From an uncultured Prevotella sp. (lineage in GTDB: Bacteria > Bacteroidota > Bacteroidia > Bacteroidales > Bacteroidaceae): a stretch of DNA of 57,990 nucleotides. Numbering within the stretch: the first letter of the stretch is position 1; each line of letters starts with the position of its first letter. Where the stretch lies: NCBI GenBank assembly GCA_900543155.1, contig UQQN01000002.1:1-57990 (forward strand), given 5' to 3'. The translations under genes were made by a program, and so were the position numbers. The notes beneath the pieces were generated by a model. The model worked only from the letters and a program-made list of their open reading frames with translations. It was not told the origin of the DNA and ran no database searches. Positions 51,439 through 57,990 of the stretch are shown here, in pieces.

Positions 51439-52764
51439 ATGGATATAAAACAACGTGAAGACCGCAGATTGCGTCCTCGTCGTCGAGGATGGTTGGCTTT
51501 AATGCCTCTGATATTGCTTGCTGTGCTTATGGCAATGCTTGGAACCATTATGGGAGATTTCTCGAAGGTGCCCATGACTATTGTGTTTTTGCTTACGTCG
51601 ATAGCATCCTTATTCACATTGCGAGGATATAAGATAGAAGAGCGCGTTCGTTGTTTTTCGCATGGAGCTGGCAGTCCCGATTTGCTGCTTATGGTGTGGA
51701 TATTTGTGCTTGCAGGTGCTTTTGCTTCGTCAGCCAAGGCGATGGGTGCAGTGTCTGCCACAGTAGACCTCACTATGATATGCTTGCCCGATTCTGCCTT
51801 GTTAGCCGGACTTTTTCTTGCCTCGTGCATTGTATCTATCTGCATTGGCACTTCGGTAGGTACCATTGTTGCCCTTGTGCCTATGGCATCGGAGTTAGCT
51901 TCGCGCTCGGGCATTGTGCTACCTTTAATGGTGGCAGCTGTGGTGGGCGGTTCGTTTTTTGGCGACAACCTCTCGTTTATCTCAGACACAACAGTTGCTG
52001 CTACGAAAACGCAAAATTGCTCAATGCGCGATAAGTTTCGCACAAACTTTCGCATTGTGTTGCCAGCCGCATTGATTTGTTTCATCATCTATGTATTGTT
52101 AGGACAAGGTGCGCAGTCGCAAATAGTTTTTTCAGCAAATGGCGAAATACATTGGGTGCGTGTATTGCCCTACGTAGCTGTTTTGGCTTCAGCTCTTTGC
52201 GGTGTAAACGTGCTGATTGTGCTTTGCTTAGGCACATTGTTAACAGGCATTGTGGGCGTTGCAGATGGCGCTTGCACTTTGAGTGGGTGGATAACCTCGA
52301 TGGCTGAGGGCGTTACGAGTATGGGCGATTTGATACTAATTTCGATGATAGCAGGTGGCTTGCTTGCTGTTGTGCGCAAGGGAGGTGGCGTAACTTATTT
52401 GGTGCGTGCATTGACCCGCAGAGTGCATAGCAGACGTGGTGCAGAATGTTGCATTTCGGCATTAGTAGCGCTGACAAATTGCTGTACTGCCAATAACACC
52501 GTAGCCATATTGTCGGTGGGTAGTATTACAAAGGATATTAGCGAGCGTTTTGGTGTAGATAAACGTCGTGCCGCCAGTTTGCTTGACATTTTTTCGTGTG
52601 TAACTCAAGGCATTATTCCTTATGGTGCACAATTACTGATGGCAAGTGGTTTGGCAGCCATTAGTCCGTTAGACATTACGCCTTATTTATATTATCCCTT
52701 GTTGTTGGCAGTTTGTGCCATCATTAGCATTCTCATTTCAAAGAAAAAATACCCCAATAAATAA
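51439..52764 (+). CDS. nhaC: Na+/H+ antiporter, NhaC family
   Basis: 441 residues, about 11 transmembrane helices, with an Arg-rich N-terminal tail (1-17). The NhaC/ion-transporter signature GGSFFGDNLSFISDTTVAATKTQ (about residues 173-195) is complete, with the paired Asp residues that bind the ion. It would export Na+ or take part in pH balance; some members carry amino acids or dicarboxylates instead. It is first of the run nhaC - serine hydrolase - GH5-like protein: the next ATG is only 6 bp after its stop. Confidence 0.88.
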   Translation: MDIKQREDRRLRPRRRGWLALMPLILLAVLMAMLGTIMGDFSKVPMTIVFLLTSIASLFTLRGYKIEERVRCFSHGAGSPDLLLMVWIFVLAGAFASSAKAMGAVSATVDLTMICLPDSALLAGLFLASCIVSICIGTSVGTIVALVPMASELASRSGIVLPLMVAAVVGGSFFGDNLSFISDTTVAATKTQNCSMRDKFRTNFRIVLPAALICFIIYVLLGQGAQSQIVFSANGEIHWVRVLPYVAVLASALCGVNVLIVLCLGTLLTGIVGVADGACTLSGWITSMAEGVTSMGDLILISMIAGGLLAVVRKGGGVTYLVRALTRRVHSRRGAECCISALVALTNCCTANNTVAILSVGSITKDISERFGVDKRRAASLLDIFSCVTQGIIPYGAQLLMASGLAAISPLDITPYLYYPLLLAVCAIISILISKKKYPNK

Positions 52765-52770
52765 GTTAGC

Positions 52771-54144
52771 ATGACACCTAATAATAGAAGAACATATAAG
52801 AAAGGACATCGACGCTATAGTCGCAAAAAAATAACCATACTTGCGCTAAGCGTTGCCTTTATAGCTTTTAGCGGAATGCGTTGCATCAGACAGTGTGAGG
52901 GAGGTTCGGGAGACGAAAAAAACGACTCTCTGTCTGTTGAAAATTTGCCTCGTCTTAACGACTCTATCAATAACACGACCACCCAATTTGCCCAAGCACA
53001 AAAATTAGACAGCATGGTCAATAAATTTTTAAAGCGTTGGGAAATTAAGGGTGCCCAACTTGCGGTTTCGCGCAACGATTCGTTAGTTTATGTAAGGGGG
53101 TATGGTTGGGCAGAACAAGAAAAGCAAATTGCCATGGAGCCTTCGCACATCATGCGCATTGCCTCAGTGTCGAAATTGCTGACGGCTGTGGGCATTATGA
53201 AGTTGCAAGAAATGGGCAAAGTTAAACTCTCGGAACACGTGTTTGGTCCTACGGGTGTGCTTAATGACTCTGCCTACACCAATATAATTAAAGACAAGCG
53301 CCACTTTGACATTACGGTTGAAGACTTGCTACGCCATCGAGCAGGATTTACACGTGCTGAGGGAGACCCGATGTTTGCCACACGCTACATCATGATGCAA
53401 AACCGCCTTACCACACCGCCCGACCATGAAACGCTGCTAAAAATAGTACTGAAACGACGTTTGGGCTATCAGCCTGGTAGCGATACGCATAAGTATAGCA
53501 ACATAGGCTATTTGCTTTTGTCGATGATTATTGAAAAAAGAACGGGTTTGTCGTATGAGGAGTTTATGCAAAAGCACGTTCTAAACCCTGCGGGTTGCTT
53601 TGGCTTTAAAATAGCTGGCAACTATTATAAAGACAAATATCCTAATGAGGTAAAATATTACATGCATAAAGACGCTGAACCCATTGACGAGTTTAATAAC
53701 AGCAAACGCCAAGTAGTGAAGTGTTATGGCGAGAACGATGTAACAGCCCTTTCGGGTGCAGGGGCATGGTGTGCCTCGGCCGCCGAGGTGTGTCACTTTG
53801 TTTCAGCCATTGACGGCGATGCACACTATCCTGACATTATAAATGCCCATTCGCTCGACTTGATGACCAAAGAAGGTGACTATCACTTTTCATTGGGTTG
53901 GAACACTACGCCTGTTGATGGCGTGTGGAGTAGAACAGGCACATTGTCGGGCACAAGTGCATTGGTGCTGAGATATGCCAAAGAAAAGCAGTGCTGGGTG
54001 TTTATGATGAACACAAGTACATGGAAAGGACAAATGTTTGCCAAAGACACAAGAGAGTTTCTTGATGAATTACAAAAGAAATTTGGCGCACAAATGAAGG
54101 CGGTTAGCATTGAATATGTGCAGAAAAAAGCAAGTAAGAAATGA
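52771..54144 (+). CDS. Beta-lactamase-family serine hydrolase (class C / PBP4*-like)
   Basis: 457 residues. A basic tail and one hydrophobic segment (about 20-37) anchor or export the protein. The catalytic motifs are SVSK (132-135, nucleophile Ser132 and Lys135), YSN (242-244) and a late RTGTLSGTS segment that stands in for KTG/HxG. DLLRHRAGF is the usual block of the family. Members are D-alanyl peptidases, esterases or beta-lactamases; the substrate is not predictable. Its last codons overlap the start of the GH5-like gene (ATGA), so the two are translationally coupled. Confidence 0.85.
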   Translation: MTPNNRRTYKKGHRRYSRKKITILALSVAFIAFSGMRCIRQCEGGSGDEKNDSLSVENLPRLNDSINNTTTQFAQAQKLDSMVNKFLKRWEIKGAQLAVSRNDSLVYVRGYGWAEQEKQIAMEPSHIMRIASVSKLLTAVGIMKLQEMGKVKLSEHVFGPTGVLNDSAYTNIIKDKRHFDITVEDLLRHRAGFTRAEGDPMFATRYIMMQNRLTTPPDHETLLKIVLKRRLGYQPGSDTHKYSNIGYLLLSMIIEKRTGLSYEEFMQKHVLNPAGCFGFKIAGNYYKDKYPNEVKYYMHKDAEPIDEFNNSKRQVVKCYGENDVTALSGAGAWCASAAEVCHFVSAIDGDAHYPDIINAHSLDLMTKEGDYHFSLGWNTTPVDGVWSRTGTLSGTSALVLRYAKEKQCWVFMMNTSTWKGQMFAKDTREFLDELQKKFGAQMKAVSIEYVQKKASKK

Positions 54145-55241
54145 ATAAGTTGAAAAAATGGGCTTGCCGTTTTTGGGCAATGCTTTTTGTGGGGTGTTTT
54201 GCTGCAAACCTTGTCGCACAAGATGATTTTGTAGCAATAGAAAATACCTCGTTCAGAATGTCGAACCATGAACGATACGACCTTAAAGGCATGCAAATGT
54301 GGTATGCCCCTCTGCTTGCACAAAAAGGTGAATTCGGAGATCGACAAAGGTTGATTACAGAGTTAGATACACTGAAAAACTTAGGTATAAACTGCATAGC
54401 TGTTTGCCCTGAAAAAATAGACCTTGAAACCACCGACTTACAAGGAATGGACTATTTGCTCAACGAATTGCATAAACGCCATATTAAAGCAATGGTGCTT
54501 ATCGAGGCAAAACATGCGCACAATGCGCTAAAGACTTTACAGCTATTGGCTAACAGGGTAAACAAAATTAACAAGCATCCCTACAAGGACGATGCTACCA
54601 TACTTTCATGGCTTTTTACGGACTTGCCCCAAACCGCGGACGATGTCGATGTCACAGCGTTGGCAAAGCTCTGCAAAGACGCTAAACTTATTGACAACAA
54701 GCACCTTGTTTCGGCACAATACGTATTGCACAAAAATAGAATGGCTGAAGATGAGGGTACACATTTTCAACGCATCTTAAGCATTGAGGATTTAGATTTC
54801 TTATCTGTAAGCTTTATGCCTGCTCACGATGGGTGGGTCACAGAGTCGAATTTAATTGATGGTTTGGGCAATGTTTATTTAAGACTTAACGAGTTGATAG
54901 ATGTGTTTAACCGACAAGCCTCACGAAACTATAAACCCTTTGTTGCTCTTTGTGGGTATCCGCGCGATGGCATGTTCACTTTGCCTGGTTCACGAACCGA
55001 TGCACGTAATGCCTTCTTTTCGTCCGTTCTGTTAAAATGGCAAGAGAGTTGCAATGAAGAAAGTCCATTTTGCGGTATTGTTTGGTATGGATGGGGTGGC
55101 ACAGCACGTCCTGTGACAGAAGTTTGGCAAGACTCAGATGCCCATACCGCTGAACAGCATACTGAAACTGAGCGTAAAGGCATGTATTCTATTTTCGACA
55201 ACGATTATACTATAGATATTATTAAAGATTCTTTTAAATAA
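54141..55241 (+). CDS. GH5_7 mannanase-like secreted protein lacking both catalytic glutamates
   Basis: 366 residues. A signal peptide (about 1-27, cleaved after LVA) is followed by a fold that reads like GH5 subfamily 7 mannanases: LKGMQMWYAPLLA (48-60), DRQRLITELDTLKNLGIN (67-84), DATILSWLF (151-159), KPFVALCGYPRDG (265-277), WYGWGGTARP (315-324) and IFDNDYTIDII (351-361). In active members the region at 156-164 reads SWQ.ANEP with the acid/base Glu, but here it is SWLFTDLPQ (Leu162 at the Glu site). The nucleophile site EEFG before PRDG is ALCG here (Leu270). Probably a carbohydrate-binding or otherwise non-catalytic relative. Subfamily assignment is by memory of the motif pattern. It is coupled to the serine hydrolase gene. 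Confidence 0.75.
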   Translation: MNKLKKWACRFWAMLFVGCFAANLVAQDDFVAIENTSFRMSNHERYDLKGMQMWYAPLLAQKGEFGDRQRLITELDTLKNLGINCIAVCPEKIDLETTDLQGMDYLLNELHKRHIKAMVLIEAKHAHNALKTLQLLANRVNKINKHPYKDDATILSWLFTDLPQTADDVDVTALAKLCKDAKLIDNKHLVSAQYVLHKNRMAEDEGTHFQRILSIEDLDFLSVSFMPAHDGWVTESNLIDGLGNVYLRLNELIDVFNRQASRNYKPFVALCGYPRDGMFTLPGSRTDARNAFFSSVLLKWQESCNEESPFCGIVWYGWGGTARPVTEVWQDSDAHTAEQHTETERKGMYSIFDNDYTIDIIKDSFK

Positions 55242-55253
55242 GAATATATATTG

Positions 55254-55290
55254 GGTCACTCGTTTTTGGGCGAGTGACCTTTATTTTATA
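55254..55290 (+). terminator. Terminator of the nhaC-hydrolase-GH5 unit
   Basis: A perfect 9-bp stem, GGTCACTCG (55254-55262) / CGAGTGACC (55271-55279), followed by TTTATTTT. Confidence 0.85.
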
Positions 55291-55360
55291 GATTCGGTTG
55301 AAGTGCACGGCAAGATGGTCTTAATAATAGTTTTTATCTATAATAGCATACATAAAATAG

Positions 55361-55392
55361 TTTGCACGTCTATAATAAAACCCATATCTTTG
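55361..55392 (+). promoter_or_regulatory. Promoter of the redox cluster
   Basis: TTTG at 55361-55364, 20 bp, TATCTTTG at 55385-55392, 27 bp before the first ATG. A strong consensus match; it probably drives all five genes to oxyR. Confidence 0.75.
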
Positions 55393-55419
55393 CACCAGAA
55401 ATAAAAACAACACGCAATT

Positions 55420-55821
55420 ATGGAAAGTAGAAAACATTTGGCAGAAACCAAGAAAGCGAACGGAACGCACAACTGCACACAAGCCGTGTGCTGCACTTAT
55501 TACGACTATACAGGTCTTGACGAGGAAACCATTAAGCACGCAGGCAACTGTTTTGCTGCGGGCATGGGAAATATGCAAGGTACCTGCGGTGCCTTGGTTG
55601 GTGCAGGCATAGTGTATGGACTTGCTGTGAAAGATCGTGCTAAAGCCTTGAAAGGTATGCGACAAATGATGGACAAGTTTGCACAACGCAATGGTGCCAC
55701 CCAATGTAAATTGCTTAAGGGGGTAGGTACTGGAAAAGTATTGCGCGAGTGCAGTGCTTGTGTGGCAGATGCTGCAGAGTTTCTTGAAGAACTGCTTGAA
55801 GGTGAAACTAAAAAGGTTTGA
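55420..55821 (+). CDS. C_GCAxxG_C_C-family redox protein
   Basis: 133 residues, seven or more cysteines. The motif of this family is visible as NCTQAVCCTYY (18-28), NCFAAGMGNMQGTCGALVGAG (43-63, the GxTCGAxxGA block), then ATQCKLL and ECSACVADAAEF. The family is thought to be redox-active and is often found with ferredoxins or oxidoreductases. It is the first gene after a strong promoter, with the ferredoxin gene 30 bp downstream. Cytoplasmic; no signal peptide. Confidence 0.8.
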   Translation: MESRKHLAETKKANGTHNCTQAVCCTYYDYTGLDEETIKHAGNCFAAGMGNMQGTCGALVGAGIVYGLAVKDRAKALKGMRQMMDKFAQRNGATQCKLLKGVGTGKVLRECSACVADAAEFLEELLEGETKKV

Positions 55822-55851
55822 TTCATAAGAACTCCCTTTAAATTTATCAAT

Positions 55852-56067
55852 ATGGCAACAAAATATAAGGCTCAAAGCGAGAAAGACCGTTGTGTGGCTT
55901 GTGGTGTCTGCGTAAAGGTTTGTCCGCGCGATGCCGTGCATATCTACAAAGGTGTCTATTCTGTTGTGGACGAAGAAATGTGCATCGGATGTGGCATTTG
56001 TGAGAAAAATTGTCCCGCAGGCGTCATTCACAAAGTGTTGCGTCAACCGGTAATACCCATCTCTTAA
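55852..56067 (+). CDS. 2x[4Fe-4S] ferredoxin
   Basis: 71 residues with two complete CxxCxxCxxxCP cluster motifs: CVACGVCVKVCP (about 12-23) and CIGCGICEKNCP (about 44-55), the normal bacterial-type dicluster ferredoxin. It would pass low-potential electrons, here most likely to or from its neighbours. The membrane Fe-S protein starts 10 bp after its stop. Confidence 0.9.
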   Translation: MATKYKAQSEKDRCVACGVCVKVCPRDAVHIYKGVYSVVDEEMCIGCGICEKNCPAGVIHKVLRQPVIPIS

Positions 56068-56077
56068 ACTACTTCTT

Positions 56078-56665
56078 ATGGCAAAACAAAAGAAAAAACG
56101 TTGGAGCGATTATCTGTGGATCGTTTCAGCCACCTATTTTACCCTTGGGTTCTTTAACATCGTGTTTGCGTGGTTAGGGGTAATCTGCTTTTTAATACCT
56201 CTACTTATAGCAGTAATTGGGAGTAGCAAAGCATATTGCAATAATTATTGTGGACGCGGACAATTATTTCTGCAAATAGGCAATAGTTTAGGTTGGTCGC
56301 GCAAAAAAGTGGCACCACGTTTGCTCTCGTCAAAATGGTTTCGAAACGCATTCTTGCTATTCTTTTTGTTCTTCTTTGTTCAAATGATTATCTTGACCAT
56401 ACACGTAGCAATGGGGACAGAATCATTGCGCGAAACCATTCACCTGTTGTGGACCTTTAATGTGCCTTGGCATTGGGCATACCCCACAGTGGTAGAACCT
56501 TGGGTCGCACAGTTTGCCTTCGGACTCTATGGCATTATGCTCACCTCACTCATTGTGGGTATTCTGCTCACCATAATATATCGTCCTCGCACTTGGTGTG
56601 TATTTTGCCCAATGGGTAATATGACACAAATGATTTGTAAAATTAAAAGTGACTCTAAAAACTAA
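56078..56665 (+). CDS. Membrane protein with two CxxxC/CxxC iron-sulphur motifs (NapH/polyferredoxin-like)
   Basis: 195 residues. It has about four transmembrane helices (17-33, 35-49, 93-110, 150-168) and a basic N-terminus. A CNNYCGRGQ motif (54-62) and a CVFCPMGNMTQMICK motif near the C-terminus (about 174-188) flank the membrane part, in the way cysteines do in NapH and related polyferredoxin-type membrane proteins. It could carry electrons between the ferredoxin and a membrane quinone pool or a periplasmic acceptor. That route is inferred from gene order, not shown. Confidence 0.7.
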   Translation: MAKQKKKRWSDYLWIVSATYFTLGFFNIVFAWLGVICFLIPLLIAVIGSSKAYCNNYCGRGQLFLQIGNSLGWSRKKVAPRLLSSKWFRNAFLLFFLFFFVQMIILTIHVAMGTESLRETIHLLWTFNVPWHWAYPTVVEPWVAQFAFGLYGIMLTSLIVGILLTIIYRPRTWCVFCPMGNMTQMICKIKSDSKN

Positions 56666-56670
56666 CAAAC

Positions 56671-56970
56671 ATGGAAAAATTTAATGACATTATTAACGGC
56701 AATCAACTCACGTTGGTAGACTTTTTTGCTACATGGTGCGCACCTTGCAAAGCGATGCATCCAGTGTTAGAACAACTTAAGGAAGATGTGGGTGAAGAAA
56801 TTCGCATCATTAAGATTGATGTGGATAAGAATCAAGCGTTATCAAACGCATACGGCATTCAATCTATTCCTACATTGATGCTTTTTAAAAGCGGCAAAAT
56901 GCTGTGGCGTCAAAGTGGTGCTATGCGTTTACCCGATTTAAAAAGAGTGGTTGACGAAGTACAAGGATAA
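56671..56970 (+). CDS. Thioredoxin
   Basis: 99 residues. DFFATWCAPCKAMHPVLEQL holds the active-site WCAPC (Cys23, Cys26; a CAPC variant of CGPC). The cis-Pro is in SIPTLMLF, and the beta-strands IRIIKIDVDKN complete the fold. Cytoplasmic. It lies 5 bp after the membrane Fe-S protein, so it is part of the redox unit and could reduce the C_GCAxxG protein or a peroxidase elsewhere. Confidence 0.92.
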   Translation: MEKFNDIINGNQLTLVDFFATWCAPCKAMHPVLEQLKEDVGEEIRIIKIDVDKNQALSNAYGIQSIPTLMLFKSGKMLWRQSGAMRLPDLKRVVDEVQG

Positions 56971-56994
56971 TACTCTAAAACCATTACGCACACA

Positions 56995-57924
56995 ATGAAT
57001 TTGCAACAACTAAAATACATTGTCGCTATCGACCGCTTTCGCAATTTTGCGAGAGCGGCTGATGCGTGTAATATATCCCAACCCACGTTAAGCGCTATGC
57101 TTGTGAAGCTAGAGGATGAATTCGATGTACGCATCTTTGAACGTAGCAACAAACAAGTAAAACCGACCACCGTGGGACAACAAATTGTGCAACAAGCACA
57201 AAAAACCTTGATGGAGGCTGATAAAATTGCCGAAATCGTAAACGAGGGTAGGGGAGCCATCAATGGTTCGTTTGCCTTATCCGTTGGTCCCACTATTTCG
57301 CCTTATCTGCTACCTAAATTCATAAAGCATTATCGCGAAAAATATGCTGAAGTATCGCTAACTATCAGTGAGCTAAAAGCAGATTTTATGCTTGATTCTT
57401 TGCTTCGAGGTGAATTGGATGCAGGAATTGCAATTTCGGGAAACGTACGACAAGGGGTGTTAGAAATTCCACTTTACACAGAACGTTTTTATGTTTATCT
57501 TTCAGAAACATGTTGGCGAAAGTTACCTGTATTTAAACCAGAGAATTTAGAAAACGAAGACATGTGGGTTATGAAAGAAGCGCAGTGCTTACGCGATAGT
57601 GCATTTTCATTTTGTAAGGCACGTAGCAAGGGACAACACATATATGAAGCTGGTAGCATAGAAACTCTGATTCGCATTGTCGACGAAAATGGTGGTTACA
57701 CTATTATACCAGAAATGCATCTGTCTTTCTTAACAGAGAAGCAGCAACAGAATGTTCGAAAAATTGAGGGCGATTACCTCTCGCAACGTCGCATTTCACT
57801 TTATATAAAAAATGACTATATCCGTGAACGCATGCTGAACACTTTAGTCGATACTCTTAAAGCATTTATGCCCCAAGGCATGCTATCGGAAGGCATCGTA
57901 AAATATGGAATAAAACTGGGATAG
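56995..57924 (+). CDS. oxyR: OxyR, LysR-type peroxide-sensing regulator
   Basis: 309 residues. The N-terminal winged helix (about 1-60, with FARAADACNISQPTLSAMLVKLE as the recognition helix region) is followed by the LysR effector domain. The two peroxide-sensing cysteines are present in QCLRDSAFSFC, Cys198 and Cys207, with the same nine-residue spacing as Cys199/Cys208 of E. coli OxyR. It would activate peroxide-defence genes on disulfide formation. It is the last gene of a run of five redox genes (24-bp gap to the thioredoxin), an order that suggests it controls the unit or is controlled with it. Confidence 0.93.
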   Translation: MNLQQLKYIVAIDRFRNFARAADACNISQPTLSAMLVKLEDEFDVRIFERSNKQVKPTTVGQQIVQQAQKTLMEADKIAEIVNEGRGAINGSFALSVGPTISPYLLPKFIKHYREKYAEVSLTISELKADFMLDSLLRGELDAGIAISGNVRQGVLEIPLYTERFYVYLSETCWRKLPVFKPENLENEDMWVMKEAQCLRDSAFSFCKARSKGQHIYEAGSIETLIRIVDENGGYTIIPEMHLSFLTEKQQQNVRKIEGDYLSQRRISLYIKNDYIRERMLNTLVDTLKAFMPQGMLSEGIVKYGIKLG

Positions 57925-57968
57925 GACTGATATTTACCCGTTGGCGGAATTAATTTAAGTTGATAAAT

Positions 57969-57990
57969 ATGAGTAAAAAGTTGCACATAT
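57969..57990 (+). CDS. Possible start of the next gene, cut by the window edge
   Basis: An ATG at 57969 gives MSKKLHI before the sequence ends. The spacing after oxyR (44 bp) suits a co-directional gene, but only seven codons are visible. Confidence 0.25.

Overview
The window looks like a chromosomal segment from a member of the Bacteroidales, most likely Prevotellaceae. The evidence is: Bacteroidetes-type promoters (TTTG, about 19-20 bp, TAnnTTTG) in front of many genes, few Shine-Dalgarno sequences, a SusC/SusD pair, a BACON-M60 peptidase, a secreted leucine-rich-repeat protein ending in a T9SS-like sorting domain, a DUF4348-type lipoprotein, a eukaryotic-type (GH13_8-like) glycogen branching enzyme and a YbdG-like MscS channel. 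I see no rRNA, tRNA, phage, transposase or CRISPR array.

Layout. 1-12.6 kb is housekeeping: an SUI1-domain protein and a HAD phosphatase, an unlisted 46-codon gene with its own promoter and terminator (1385-1525), cdd, aspS, a GNAT, YigZ, a MaoC-fold protein, a membrane protein, a YbdG-like channel, pheS, then lipoprotein-murB-MBL hydrolase. 12.7-17.1 kb holds an orphan SusD/SusC pair. 17.4-25.9 kb is a minus-strand block: lysA, lysC, ftsE, lepA, rfbC and a ClpC-like ATPase. 25.9-27.3 kb is gene-free and repeat-rich. 27.3-33.9 kb carries PBP1A, kdsB, a MORN protein and glgB. 34.3-38.1 kb is a two-gene secreted pair (LRR protein plus M60 peptidase). 38.6-43.0 kb has purB, an RGG-rich pseudouridine synthase and asnS. 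43.6 kb encodes an OprB-like porin. 45.1-49.0 kb is a galactose cluster (galM, sugar MFS, galK) bracketed by repeat-rich intergenic DNA. 50.1-51.2 kb is nagA, divergent from nhaC - serine hydrolase - GH5-like protein. 55.4-57.9 kb is a compact redox cluster ending in an OxyR with both sensing cysteines.

Most notable observations: (1) a dispersed, structured intergenic element at the left edge and around the gal cluster; its two best copies (1-71 and 49628-49698) differ at six of 71 positions by hand alignment, and four of those six are two compensatory base-pair changes in the stem; (2) a GH5_7-mannanase-like protein (54141-55241) in which both expected catalytic glutamates appear to be replaced; (3) the redox operon C_GCAxxG protein - ferredoxin - membrane Fe-S protein - thioredoxin - OxyR; (4) the 46-aa small protein gene; (5) an about 215-residue RGG/YG-rich disordered extension on an RluB-type enzyme; (6) several other intergenic repeat families. 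All alignments and structures were worked out by eye.
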